Assembly (NCBI GenBank): GCA_964566895.1
Contig: CAZMJP010000005.1
Span: 1 to 35,523, forward strand
Length of the DNA: 35,523 nucleotides
Source of the DNA: CAZMJP01 sp964566895
GTDB taxonomy: Bacteria; Patescibacteriota; Patescibacteriia; UBA2591; UBA6264
Reading direction: 5' to 3'
The notes beneath the pieces were generated by a model, which had not been told where the DNA came from, ran no database searches, and was given only the letters and a program-made list of their open reading frames with translations. Shown piece after piece: positions 14,458-22,117 of this stretch. How positions within the stretch are numbered: position 1 is the stretch's first letter; each line of letters begins with the position of its first letter. The position numbers and the translations under genes are program-made.

Positions 14458-15861
14458 ATGGAACGGACGCAAAATATAGAAACAATTAAAAAAATCGGGC
14501 AAAAAATTGGCCTCTGCGGCTGGGTCAATAGCCGCAGAAATATGGGTAAAATTGTTTTTATTGATTTAAGAGATCGCTCTGGTTTAATCCAAATAGTACT
14601 CAATCCTTCTGAACTTGACCAAGAATCGCAAAGGACGGCAAGGGAAATCCGTCCCGAGTTCGTCGTCGAAATAGAAGGAATAGTCAACCAAAGACCCAAA
14701 AACCAAATTAATAAAAATCTGCCCACCGGAGCAATAGAAATAGCGGCTAAAAAATTGACTATTTTAAACCAGGCCAAGACTCCGCCGTTTGAAATTGACA
14801 ACGAAACCTTAAGAGCCAATGAAGAACTTCGTTTAAAATATCGCTATTTGGATCTGCGTCACGAAAGAATGAAAAACAATCTAATTCTCCGACATCGAGT
14901 CATTAAGTTTATCCGCGATTATCTGGACAAAAAAGGCTTTTTGGAAATTGAAACGCCAATTTTAACCAAAGGCACGCCTGAGGGGGCGCGGGAATTTATC
15001 GTTCCTTCCCGGCTTTATCCCGGTAAATTTTATGTTCTGCCTCAGGCGCCTCAGCAATTTAAACAACTCCTTATGGTCGCCGGCATCGAGAAATATTTCC
15101 AAATTGCCCGCTGTTTCCGCGACGAAGACACCCGCGGCGACCGCCAACCGGAATTCACCCAACTGGACTTGGAAATGAGCTTTGTCAACCAAAACGACAT
15201 TTTAAGCTTAACCGAAGAACTATTTATCGCCCTGGTTAAAAAGATAACTCCCGATAAAAAAATATCCGTCGTCCCATTTCCACGACTGACCTTTGAACAG
15301 ACGATGGAAAAATATAAAACCGACAAACCTGATTTAAGGAAAGACAAAAAAAATCCGGACGAGCTGGCCTTTTGCTTTATCACCGATTTTCCTTTGTTTG
15401 AATATTCAAAAACAGAGAAAAAACTGGTTTCCGTTCACCATCCTTTTACCTCTCCCCAAAAACAAGACATCCCTCTTTTGGATAAAAACCCCCTAAAAGT
15501 AAAATCTCAACAATACGACTTTGTCTGTAACGGTTATGAATTGGCCGGGGGGTCAATCAGAATTCACCAAAGAGAACTCCAGGAAAAAATCTTCAAAATT
15601 TTAAAACTATCCGATAAAGAAGTGAAAAGACGCTTTGGACACTTGCTTGAAGCTTTTGAATACGGCGCTCCGCCGCATGGCGGCATCGCCCCCGGTTTAG
15701 ACCGGGTAATTATGATCCTAGCTAACGAGCCCAATATTCGTGAAGTTATCCCTTTTGCTAAAACAGCCGATGCTAAAGACCTAATGATGGACGCGCCCAG
15801 CGAACTACCAAAAAAACAACTCAAAGAAGCGCATGTAAGAATCATAAATCATAAACCATAA
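14458..15861 (+). CDS. aspS: Aspartyl-tRNA synthetase lacking the GAD insertion
   Basis: Charges tRNA with aspartate. The ATG at 14458 (MERTQNIETIKK) is preferred over an in-frame TTG at 14401 and gives 467 residues. Seen are the OB-fold anticodon domain (about 15-110) and motif 1 with RYLDLRHERMKNNL. TKGTPEGAREF and the amino-acid site PQAPQQFKQLLM follow, then motif 2 FRDEDTRGDRQPEFTQLD and motif 3 GIAPGLDRVIMIL. Bacterial AspRS is usually near 590 residues, with a GAD domain after YGTDKPDLR. Here YKTDKPDLRKDKKNP runs directly into CFITDFPLFEY, so that domain is absent. Whether it also mischarges tRNA-Asn is unknown; AsnRS is present, so this is not needed. Confidence 0.95.
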   Translation: MERTQNIETIKKIGQKIGLCGWVNSRRNMGKIVFIDLRDRSGLIQIVLNPSELDQESQRTAREIRPEFVVEIEGIVNQRPKNQINKNLPTGAIEIAAKKLTILNQAKTPPFEIDNETLRANEELRLKYRYLDLRHERMKNNLILRHRVIKFIRDYLDKKGFLEIETPILTKGTPEGAREFIVPSRLYPGKFYVLPQAPQQFKQLLMVAGIEKYFQIARCFRDEDTRGDRQPEFTQLDLEMSFVNQNDILSLTEELFIALVKKITPDKKISVVPFPRLTFEQTMEKYKTDKPDLRKDKKNPDELAFCFITDFPLFEYSKTEKKLVSVHHPFTSPQKQDIPLLDKNPLKVKSQQYDFVCNGYELAGGSIRIHQRELQEKIFKILKLSDKEVKRRFGHLLEAFEYGAPPHGGIAPGLDRVIMILANEPNIREVIPFAKTADAKDLMMDAPSELPKKQLKEAHVRIINHKP

Positions 15862-15874
15862 ACCAACCAAATCA

Positions 15875-16771
15875 ATGAGGATTTTAAAATTATCTTTGCA
15901 AAATTCATTCCGCAATTTCTGGCTTTCCTTGGCAAGTATTGTTATTATGCTTTTAATGCTTCTTTCTTTGAGCTTGATTTACTGTCTTAATGTTATCGGA
16001 CAAGAAACATTAACCTATTTTAAAGATAAAATGGACTTGGGGATTTACTTAAAACAAAATATTAACGAGAGTACTGTTAATTTACTCAGAACAGAATTGG
16101 AAAGTATGGACGAGATCAAAGAAATACGCTACTTGACTCCGGAACAGTCTCTTGAAGAATTTGAACAAAAGCATCGGAATGACCAACTCATTTTAAAATC
16201 CCTAAGGGAATTAAAAGAAAATCCTCTCGGGGCAACTATTACCTTGAAGTTTTATAACCCGGAAGATTATCAAAAAGTCCTCTCAGTAATCAGCCAACCA
16301 GAATATCAGGACTTAATTCAAAACCAAGATTTTTACGATTATCAAAAGCTCATCCGGGGTTTTAGTAAATTCAATCAAAAAATCTCCTACCTCGGACTGG
16401 GGATCAGCGGGGTTTTTATCTTCGTCGCTATTTTAGTAATTTTCAACACTATCAAATTAGGCGCTTTATCTCAACAAAAACAAATTAAAATAATGAAATT
16501 AGTCGGGGCTACTTCTCGATTCGTCCGGGCTCCCTTCTTAATCCAAAGCTGTTTTTACTCTTTAGTTGCCTGGATTTTAGATATAGGGATTCTCGTTGCC
16601 GCAGCTGTTTCCGTCCAGCCGTACATTCAGCAACTCTTAGAATTAAATTTTGATTTTCTTTTGTATTTAAAAACCGACGGCTTAGTATTCTTAATTTGCC
16701 TTTTAATTTTCTCCTTGTTTGTCTCAACTATTAGTAGCGGTTTAGCTATTCGAAAATACTTGAAAATTTAG
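15875..16771 (+). CDS. ftsX: Cell-division permease-like protein FtsX
   Basis: Membrane partner of the FtsE ATPase, which controls peptidoglycan hydrolases at division. The 298-residue protein has the family topology: one N-terminal helix (about 15-40) and an extracytoplasmic domain of about 130 residues containing IYLKQNI and YLTPEQSLEEF. Three C-terminal helices follow, with the IFNTIKLGALSQQKQIKIMKLVGAT loop between the first two. FtsE normally sits just upstream but is not here; it must be elsewhere in the genome. It follows aspS by 13 bp and is probably co-transcribed with it. Confidence 0.92.
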   Translation: MRILKLSLQNSFRNFWLSLASIVIMLLMLLSLSLIYCLNVIGQETLTYFKDKMDLGIYLKQNINESTVNLLRTELESMDEIKEIRYLTPEQSLEEFEQKHRNDQLILKSLRELKENPLGATITLKFYNPEDYQKVLSVISQPEYQDLIQNQDFYDYQKLIRGFSKFNQKISYLGLGISGVFIFVAILVIFNTIKLGALSQQKQIKIMKLVGATSRFVRAPFLIQSCFYSLVAWILDIGILVAAAVSVQPYIQQLLELNFDFLLYLKTDGLVFLICLLIFSLFVSTISSGLAIRKYLKI

Positions 16772-16800
16772 TTTAGTGTTCAACTCTTGCGTCTAAAAGT

Positions 16801-16872
16801 GGCCCGATAGCCAAGTAGTAAGGCAACTGTCTGCAAAACAGTTATACGCGGGTGCAATTCCCGCTCGGGCCT
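16801..16872 (+). tRNA. tRNA-Cys (anticodon GCA)
   Basis: Cloverleaf: acceptor GGCCCGA/TCGGGCC, anticodon stem ACTGT/ACAGT around CTGCAAA (anticodon GCA), and discriminator T as required by CysRS. The T-arm GCGGG/CCCGC carries the loop TGCAATT, so the normal T-T-C start of this loop reads T-G-C. CCA is not encoded. It lies 29 bp after ftsX. Confidence 0.94.
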
Positions 16873-16896
16873 TTAAAAATAATTTTCACTTTGGTG

Positions 16897-16918
16897 TTTC
16901 CGCCAGTGGCAGACAGGC
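16897..16918. repeat. Short REP-like palindromic repeat, copy 1
   Basis: TTTCCGCCAGTGGCAGACAGGC resembles the CCRCC-RG-CTGGCRG sequences at 26123-26143 and 35474-35492. All three are intergenic. Confidence 0.4.
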
Positions 16919-16972
16919 TAATCTTCTCTTGGCCTTTTTGTTTTTAATTTAAATTTATGGTAAAATAAAAAT

Positions 16973-17893
16973 ATGTCGGGAAAAATTCCAAAACTCGTGG
17001 CCATTGACGCGCCAGCCGCATTGCACCGGGCTTGGCACGCCTTACCAAAATTAACCGACCCAAAAGGCCAAACGATTAACGCCGTCTATGGTTTTACTGT
17101 TCTATTGCTTAAACTGCTTCGTGAGCAAAAACCGGACTACTTAGCCGCGTGTTTCGATACCAAAGCCCCAACCTTTCGGCATAAAAAATATAAAAATTAT
17201 AAAGCGACGAGAATACCTCAGCCGCAAGAGTTTTACGACCAAATACCTCTGACCAAACGGATTATCCGGGGTTTTAATATTCCAATATTTGCCTTAGACG
17301 GTTTTGAAGCCGACGATTTGATCGCCGCCATAATCAAAGAACAAAAACAAAAAATCTCCGGTTTAAAATCTTTAATCGTCACTGGCGACCTTGATTTGCT
17401 CCAGTTGGCCGATGAACAGACCTCTATTTATTTTCTCCACCAGGGTTTAAATCAAATTAAAATTTACGGGCCGGATGAAGTGGGGGAACGGTTCGGGCTT
17501 AAGCCGAAACAACTGATCGACTTCAAGGCCCTGCGCGGCGACGCCTCTGATAATATAAAAGGCGTGCCTGGCATTGGAGAAAAAACCGCCCTTGATTTAA
17601 TAAAAAAATTCAATAATTTGGAGAACATTTACGCCTATCTGAGAAAAAACAAAAAACAAAAACTTATTAAAACAACTATCGCTGAAATCCTCCAGAAAAA
17701 CAAAAAACGGGCTACTTTAGCTAAAGAGTTGGTCACCATTAAGCAAGATATAAAAGATTTAAACCCAAAAGAAATTATTCCTTTTGACAGACCGAATCGC
17801 GAAAAAATAACCCAAATTTTCAAAGAATTCGGTTTTAAAAGTTTAATCAAAAAATTAGGGGAGGACATCTCTCTGCAAAATAAATTATTCTAA
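16973..17893 (+). CDS. Stand-alone 5'-3' exonuclease (Pol I N-terminal domain type)
   Basis: Flap-type nuclease expected to remove RNA primers and flaps. The 306-residue protein equals the PolA 5' nuclease domain with no polymerase part. Visible metal-site motifs are LVAIDAPAALHRAWHA at the N-terminus, ACFDTKAPTFRHKKYKNYKATR, ALDGFEADDLIA and VTGDLDLLQL. The helix-3-turn-helix DNA-binding region reads GVPGIGEKTALDLIKKF. The first motif carries Asp-Ala instead of the commoner Asp-Gly. It is followed by holA after 25 bp. A polymerase I body, if present, must be a separate gene. Confidence 0.92.
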   Translation: MSGKIPKLVAIDAPAALHRAWHALPKLTDPKGQTINAVYGFTVLLLKLLREQKPDYLAACFDTKAPTFRHKKYKNYKATRIPQPQEFYDQIPLTKRIIRGFNIPIFALDGFEADDLIAAIIKEQKQKISGLKSLIVTGDLDLLQLADEQTSIYFLHQGLNQIKIYGPDEVGERFGLKPKQLIDFKALRGDASDNIKGVPGIGEKTALDLIKKFNNLENIYAYLRKNKKQKLIKTTIAEILQKNKKRATLAKELVTIKQDIKDLNPKEIIPFDRPNREKITQIFKEFGFKSLIKKLGEDISLQNKLF

Positions 17894-17918
17894 TAAAATT
17901 ATTTTTAGATGATTTAAT

Positions 17919-18971
17919 ATGGTTATCTTTTTATACGGCCCGGATACTTACTCTTCCAAACAAAAATTATCCAAGTTAAAACAAAAATTTTCCCAACAAA
18001 AAGATAAGCAGGGCTTAAATATCTCGGCCATTCAGGCGGGAGACTTGTCTGTTGATGAACTGCGTAAATTCGTTCTAACCGGCGGTCTTTTTGCTGAGAA
18101 AAGATTAATTATCATTGAAGGAATTCTGTCGAAAATTGAGACAACCCCCCGCCGGCAAACAAACGGGCAACAACCCTCAGAATCCCTTATCCAAGAGACG
18201 ATAAATATTTTAAAAAAATCCTCCGCCTATTTTGGGAAAAAAACGAAGGACAAAAATAATATTATTATTTTTTGGGACAGAGAAATTAAGCAGAAAGAAT
18301 TAACTAATTCTCAGCAAAAATTATACCAACTTCTGAAAAAAGAAAAGTATGCCCAAGAGTTTAAGCTTCTAAAACCCGACCAAATAAAAATCTGGATTAA
18401 AAAAGAAACTAAAAAACAGGGAATGGAAATTGAAGAAAAGTCGGTAAAATTTTTAATGGATATTTGCGGAAACGACCTCTGGACGCTTAAAAATGAATTG
18501 GATAAACTGGCTGCCGCCTCTTTTTCTCCCGACCTGCCCAAGAGAGAATCAGTTATTTATTTAGAAAATCTAAAAGATATTATTTTGTCTAAAACTGAAC
18601 AAAGCATCTGGCAATTAACAGACGCTTTGGGACGGAAAAACAAAGCCCTCTCCCTTAAACTCCTCTCCGACCAGCTCAGAAACGGAACAAGCGTTGATTA
18701 TCTAATCTCTATGTTAGCCCACCAATATCGAACTATTTTCCGAATCAAGTCTCATCTCGAGACCAATAGATTTTCCTCTCTTTATCAATTAGCCAACCAG
18801 CTCAATCTCCATCCATTTGTTTGTCAAAAAGTTCTGGAACAAGAAAAAAATTATACTTTAGGAGAATTAAAAAAAATCTATCAACGACTGTTAGAGATAG
18901 ATTTCTTGCGTAAAACCCGGCCGATCAACCCCGAGGTTTTATTAGACCTATTGATTGTCAAAAACCAATAA
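17919..18971 (+). CDS. holA: DNA polymerase III delta subunit
   Basis: Clamp-loader subunit that opens the sliding clamp. The 350-residue protein opens with FLYGPDTYSSKQKL, the family's degenerate P-loop-like start. Then come the RLIIIEG strand, the WTLKNELDKLAA segment, the alpha-helical NLKDIILSKTEQSIWQLTDALG region, and the C-terminal collar domain with ISMLAHQYRTIFRIKSHL. Length and order match HolA. The ATG at 17919 has no Shine-Dalgarno. It is convergent with rpsT; the 104-bp gap shows no convincing terminator. Confidence 0.93.
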   Translation: MVIFLYGPDTYSSKQKLSKLKQKFSQQKDKQGLNISAIQAGDLSVDELRKFVLTGGLFAEKRLIIIEGILSKIETTPRRQTNGQQPSESLIQETINILKKSSAYFGKKTKDKNNIIIFWDREIKQKELTNSQQKLYQLLKKEKYAQEFKLLKPDQIKIWIKKETKKQGMEIEEKSVKFLMDICGNDLWTLKNELDKLAAASFSPDLPKRESVIYLENLKDIILSKTEQSIWQLTDALGRKNKALSLKLLSDQLRNGTSVDYLISMLAHQYRTIFRIKSHLETNRFSSLYQLANQLNLHPFVCQKVLEQEKNYTLGELKKIYQRLLEIDFLRKTRPINPEVLLDLLIVKNQ

Positions 18972-19075
18972 AATAGAGTTAACCCGCGAACAGAGACGAA
19001 CCCCGCGAATAAAAAAATAATTTTATTAAAATATCCGCTGTCCCCGGACAAGGCTTGCCAGCAAAACCATTTAAA

Positions 19076-19339
19076 TTATTTCATTAAGTTAAGTTTTTTA
19101 GCTAAACGCGATTTTTGACGGCTGGCCGTATTCTTTTTAATAACCCCTTTCTGAAGAGCTTTATCCATCGCCTTTTGCAACTTTAAATAAAGGCCGCCGG
19201 CATTTTTTTTATTTTTGGCAGAGACTGCTTTTAAAAATTGACGTTTGAGCCAACTTATGTTTTGTTTGATTTTTGTATTTCGCTCTTGACGCTTTTTTGT
19301 TTGACGAAGCGCCTTGACCGCGGATTTCTTAATCGACAT
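19076..19339 (-). CDS. rpsT: 30S ribosomal protein S20
   Basis: Binds 16S rRNA early in small-subunit assembly. The 87-residue, very basic, helical protein has the S20 pattern: SIKKSAVKALRQTKKRQERN at the start, then NKKNAGGLYLKLQKAMDKALQKGVIKKNTASRQKSRLAKKLN. This includes the conserved KNTASRQKSRL block. It is monocistronic by layout, as in most bacteria. A hairpin-bearing repeat lies 35-61 bp upstream of the start, and a close copy stands before the Clp-like gene. Confidence 0.96.
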   Translation of the reverse strand: MSIKKSAVKALRQTKKRQERNTKIKQNISWLKRQFLKAVSAKNKKNAGGLYLKLQKAMDKALQKGVIKKNTASRQKSRLAKKLNLMK

Positions 19340-19360
19340 ATAAAATTATTTCAACATTCT

Positions 19361-19414
19361 GACATTTAAACATAAGAATTTTTGCCCTGCAAAAATTCTT
19401 TTCTCGTTTGCCGA
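19361..19414 (-). repeat. Dispersed element upstream of rpsT, with a perfect 12-bp hairpin
   Basis: AAGAATTTTTGC (19374-19385) and GCAAAAATTCTT (19389-19400) are exactly complementary around CCT. About 50 bp including GACATTTAAACATAAG on one side and CTCGTTTGCCG on the other recur at 24884-24936, with few mismatches outside the hairpin's right arm. In both cases the next downstream minus-strand gene starts about 30-40 bp away. A small GCCGAG/CTCGGC repeat follows on the plus-strand side. Confidence 0.6.
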
Positions 19415-19487
19415 GATTATAACTCGGCGAGACAAAGACAAAGAACGCTCGCTATCGCCCCGCAATATGTTCCCCCTGCTTTAATAA

Positions 19488-19808
19488 CTATAAAATGTCC
19501 TCCTCCTCTTTTTCAAGCATTTCCTCCTCATGGGCAATTAATTTATCCCATTTATCTCTTCCGTTAACCAGAATGTCTAATCTAGCTTTAAAATCCTCGT
19601 TAAATTCTTTGATTATTTTTGGGTTTTTTGTAAAAATCCGGCAGAGGTCATCAACCGCCTGTTCTGGTAAAACGGGCAAAAAAATAAGCAGGTCATTCTG
19701 ATCAGCTGGAGAAACCTGGGAAGTTGTAATAATCTCCCGTAATTTGTCCAATGCCTTACTCATATCTAAAATATCTTCGGGCTTAAATTTAAGCTCCGGC
19801 CATTTCAA
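19488..19808 (-). CDS. Small acidic protein of unknown function
   Basis: A 106-residue soluble protein with the PELKFKPEDILDMSKALDKLREII segment near the N-terminus and a charged helical end rich in Glu (EEEMLEKEEEDIL-like). There is no membrane segment, no cysteine cluster and no recognised family. The frame opens with TTG at 19808, which overlaps the preceding gene by 20 bp; an in-frame ATG at 19763 (MSKALDKL) is the alternative start. The conserved-looking residues before that ATG favour the TTG. It is translated after, and probably coupled to, the 91-residue gene upstream. Confidence 0.6.
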   Translation of the reverse strand: MKWPELKFKPEDILDMSKALDKLREIITTSQVSPADQNDLLIFLPVLPEQAVDDLCRIFTKNPKIIKEFNEDFKARLDILVNGRDKWDKLIAHEEEMLEKEEEDIL

Positions 19809-20064
19809 TCATTTCTTTGGTGCGTTTCGGATTTTCTCGCAATGAATCCGCCCAATTCAAGGAATGAAAATAAGCCGAGGATAAATCCGTCTTGGTTGAA
19901 CCCAAAACACCCTCATTGCGGTGTTTCATCGTATTATAAAACAAAAGAGCCTCTTTCTCCGGATTCTCCCACTTAAGCATAAACGCTCGGGCAAATTCTT
20001 GCATGTCTCTCCCTGTTTCAACTTTTTTCTCCGGACGGGGGAAATTTTCAAACTTAAATGCCAT
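19789..20064 (-). CDS. Small soluble protein of unknown function
   Basis: A 91-residue protein with a patterned mix of charged and aromatic residues (FARAFMLKWENPEKEALLFYNTMKHRN). It has no membrane segment and no motif I can name. It is the first gene after a near-consensus promoter at 20107-20134 and overlaps the next gene by 20 bp. The two are likely made together and may form a complex. Composition resembles a helical adaptor rather than an enzyme; that is inference. Confidence 0.65.
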   Translation of the reverse strand: MAFKFENFPRPEKKVETGRDMQEFARAFMLKWENPEKEALLFYNTMKHRNEGVLGSTKTDLSSAYFHSLNWADSLRENPKRTKEMIEMAGA

Positions 20065-20106
20065 ATGGATAATATCTTATAAGTCCTCCGAATTATTTAC
20101 TCTTAT

Positions 20107-20134
20107 ATTATACAAGATTTTTAAAATCTGTCAA
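20107..20134 (-). promoter_or_regulatory. Near-perfect promoter of the two-gene unknown operon
   Basis: On the minus strand TTGACA (20134-20129) and TATAAT (20112-20107) are separated by 16 bp. The predicted start is near 20100, leaving a UTR of about 36 nt. The hairpin element 20135-20200 abuts the -35. Confidence 0.85.
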
Positions 20135-20200
20135 CCCCGTTAGAGATAGGTCTTTTGAAAACCGGACGAGTTTCGGAGAGAAACTCTATCTCTAATGGGG
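20135..20200 (-). repeat. Hairpin repeat element, copy 2, abutting a -35 box
   Basis: CCCCGTTAGAGATAG (20135-20149) pairs with CTATCTCTAATGGGG (20186-20200), with 14 of 15 complementary positions plus a wobble pair. Read on the minus strand it ends TCTAACGGGG immediately before TTGACA. Confidence 0.75.
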
Positions 20201-20205
20201 CAACT

Positions 20206-20265
20206 CCCCGAGCAAGAAACCCCTGTCTTCTGCCGCTTTTTTTAGAAAGCGGATTTCTAACGGGG
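20206..20265 (+). repeat. Hairpin repeat element, copy 3, upstream of ruvA
   Basis: CCCCG with AAGAAA (20206-20219) faces TTTCTAACGGGG (20254-20265). A nested stem CCGCTTT (20233-20239) / AAAGCGG (20246-20252) is the same as the nested stem of copy 1. It lies back to back with copy 2, between divergent promoters. Confidence 0.65.
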
Positions 20266-20293
20266 TCAGCCCCCTAACAAATTAATTATTTTG

Positions 20294-20302
20294 TGTTATA
20301 AT
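20294..20302 (+). promoter_or_regulatory. Extended -10 promoter of ruvA
   Basis: TGTTATAAT is a perfect extended -10 element with no recognisable -35. The predicted start is near 20309, with a 5' UTR of about 150 nt that contains no ATG before ruvA. Confidence 0.6.
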
Positions 20303-20394
20303 TTAGAAAAGACAGGTCAGATAAAAGTCGTCTTTCGCCTTCAATCTTATTATAATCATACCATCATCATAACACAACTCTTTGTTAAAACAAT

Positions 20395-20403
20395 TGTGGA
20401 TAA
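20395..20403 (-). promoter_or_regulatory. Single consensus DnaA box
   Basis: TGTGGATAA is the exact reverse complement of TTATCCACA. Only one exact copy is seen, in the ruvA 5' UTR. It could be a DnaA-responsive site or chance. Confidence 0.4.
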
Positions 20404-20459
20404 ATAATTGCCGATCTTTGGATCAAATCATAAATCTTAAATCATAAATTTTAAATTAA

Positions 20460-21029
20460 ATGATTTACTCTATCCAGGGGACAATCAGCCATAAAGACAA
20501 AAATTCTTTGATTATTGAAACTAATGGATTGGGATATCAAATTTTTGTCATTGGTTCATTATTTAAAAAAGTAAAAATCGGACAAACCCTCAAACTATTT
20601 ACTTACCTGTCTATAAAAGAAGAAACTATAGAATTATACGGCTTTGAAAAACAAGAAGAATTAAAATATTTTAAACTTTTAAAAACTGTCTCCGGCATCG
20701 GGTCAAAATCAGGAATGAATATACTCTCTCTGATTCATTGGCCGGATTTAGAAAGGGCTATTGTGAATGAAAATGTGTCTATTTTAACCAAGATTTCCGG
20801 TATCGGCGCAAAAATCGCCCAAAAAATCATCCTTGAACTTAAGGGGAAAATCGAAGAGACTGTTTCTAAAGCATCAGAGTTAGAAAATGATGACTTGGTA
20901 ATCGACGGTTTAGTTAATTTGGGATATACCTTAGCCCAAGCGCGGGAAGCGACAAAACAAATTCCGCCGGATATTTTGGAAATAAAAAAAAGAATTAAAC
21001 AGGCCCTGAAAATCTTATCTAATAGATAA
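20460..21029 (+). CDS. ruvA: Holliday junction branch-migration protein RuvA
   Basis: Binds four-way DNA junctions and recruits the RuvB motor. The 189-residue protein has an N-terminal OB fold (MIYSIQGTISHK to about residue 65, with LYGFEKQEELKYFKLL). Two helix-hairpin-helix motifs follow (TVSGIGSKSGMNIL and KISGIGAKIAQKIILELK), then a C-terminal RuvB-binding domain (LVNLGYTLAQAREA). It is full length. It is the only plus-strand gene in the 19-35 kb part, and ruvB and ruvC are not adjacent. No Shine-Dalgarno precedes the ATG. Confidence 0.96.
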   Translation: MIYSIQGTISHKDKNSLIIETNGLGYQIFVIGSLFKKVKIGQTLKLFTYLSIKEETIELYGFEKQEELKYFKLLKTVSGIGSKSGMNILSLIHWPDLERAIVNENVSILTKISGIGAKIAQKIILELKGKIEETVSKASELENDDLVIDGLVNLGYTLAQAREATKQIPPDILEIKKRIKQALKILSNR

Positions 21030-21047
21030 AATCTTAATAACAAAATT

Positions 21048-21398
21048 CTAAATTCTTGTTTTTTCCACCGCCTTCGGTTTCTCGGTTGAGCCAATTTTTA
21101 ATATCTTCACTTTTGTGTACAACTGCCGATACCCCCGCTTTTTATGATAGCGGGTTTTTGGTTTATATTTGACTATCCACACTTTTTTGCCCTTTTCCTG
21201 GGCGACAATCTCCGCTTCAACATTGACTTTGAGAGTCGGCCGGCCGATTTCCGCCTTTTTGTCGTCAAAACTCAAAAGAACATCTTTAAAAGATATTTTG
21301 TCACCAACTTTCTTGTTTAATTTTTCAATCCGAAACACATCTCCTTTTTTAACCAGATATTGCTTGCCTCCGGTTTTAATAACAGCAAATGAAATCAT
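21048..21398 (-). CDS. rplU: 50S ribosomal protein L21
   Basis: Binds 23S rRNA in the large subunit. The 116-residue protein begins FAVIKTGGKQYLVKKGD, the diagnostic L21 start. It continues with GRPTLKVNVEAEIVAQEKGKKVWIVKYKPKTRYHKKRGYRQ, the conserved basic block. A short Lys-rich tail extends past the usual end. rpmA (L27), which normally follows, is not here; the converging ruvA gene ends 18 bp away. A good promoter lies at 21424-21451. Confidence 0.96.
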   Translation of the reverse strand: MISFAVIKTGGKQYLVKKGDVFRIEKLNKKVGDKISFKDVLLSFDDKKAEIGRPTLKVNVEAEIVAQEKGKKVWIVKYKPKTRYHKKRGYRQLYTKVKILKIGSTEKPKAVEKTRI

Positions 21399-21423
21399 AA
21401 GTTTATTCGTTATTTTTTCCCTA

Positions 21424-21451
21424 ATTATACCAAATTAAAAAAATTTCTCAA
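21424..21451 (-). promoter_or_regulatory. Promoter of rplU
   Basis: On the minus strand TTGAGA (21451-21446), a 16-bp spacer ending in TGG, and TATAAT (21429-21424) form a strong promoter with an extended -10. The start is expected near 21417, about 20 nt before the ATG. Confidence 0.75.
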
Positions 21452-21469
21452 TAACAAGTAGAAACAAAT

Positions 21470-22117
21470 TTATCTCTTTTCCGCGTCGTTTTTTATCATT
21501 TTCACAAGTTCCGGGAAACTAGATATTCTAAAATGCCCATTCTTGCTTTTATAAATTATGATCTTCGCTTTTTCCAACCTTTCTCCGTATTTTTTCGCAT
21601 CCGCCACCGGAACTATATCGTCGTCTTTTGAAAACAGCAAAACAAGTCGCGGAGAATTTTTTTCAAGCAACGACAACTTCCGCCTAAGTTTAAATCCTCC
21701 GGCCGAACCTCGACCGGGCAATGTTTCGTCAAACGGCGGACAAATCAAATAAGTGGAAAGTATCTTTTTGGGAAACTTATTCTCGGACAAATACTTCGCC
21801 AAAAAAATTCCGCCCAATGAAATTCCAATGAGAACAAGGCGATTTTTTAAAAAAGAAAAATGTTTTTCAAAATGAATTTTCCAATCGCCATATCTCGCAT
21901 TATCATTTGAAGGCATCTGCGGTCTGATAATCTCAAAATTTCTGCCCATTTTTCTGTCCAAATAGTCGTTTTGCCATTCTACCCTCCTCTTAAGGTAAAT
22001 CTTCCTCGTTCTTAAAAAGCGCAAATAATCTTTTCTGTTTTTAGAGACCATTCCTCCGTGAATTATAAATATCTGAATTTTGCCTTTCATCATAACTAAA
22101 CTTTCTAAATTCTTCAT
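21470..22117 (-). CDS. Alpha/beta hydrolase
   Basis: A 215-residue protein with an alpha/beta-hydrolase catalytic triad: the nucleophile elbow GISLGG, an Asp in LLFSKDDDIVP, and a His in KNGHF near the C-terminus. An IFIIHGG strand-loop (oxyanion hole region) lies near the N-terminus. It resembles small RBBP9/YdeN-type serine hydrolases; the substrate is unknown. The frame starts directly after the Clp-like gene's stop. Internal ATGs at 22093 and 22090 (MMKGKIQIF) are equally plausible starts, because the conserved domain begins there. No signal peptide, so it is cytosolic. Confidence 0.8.
   Translation of the reverse strand: MKNLESLVMMKGKIQIFIIHGGMVSKNRKDYLRFLRTRKIYLKRRVEWQNDYLDRKMGRNFEIIRPQMPSNDNARYGDWKIHFEKHFSFLKNRLVLIGISLGGIFLAKYLSENKFPKKILSTYLICPPFDETLPGRGSAGGFKLRRKLSLLEKNSPRLVLLFSKDDDIVPVADAKKYGERLEKAKIIIYKSKNGHFRISSFPELVKMIKNDAEKR

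Noticed and set aside
14298..14819. Minus-strand 173-codon frame over the start of aspS
   Set aside because: It is a shadow of the well-supported aspS gene and its UTR.
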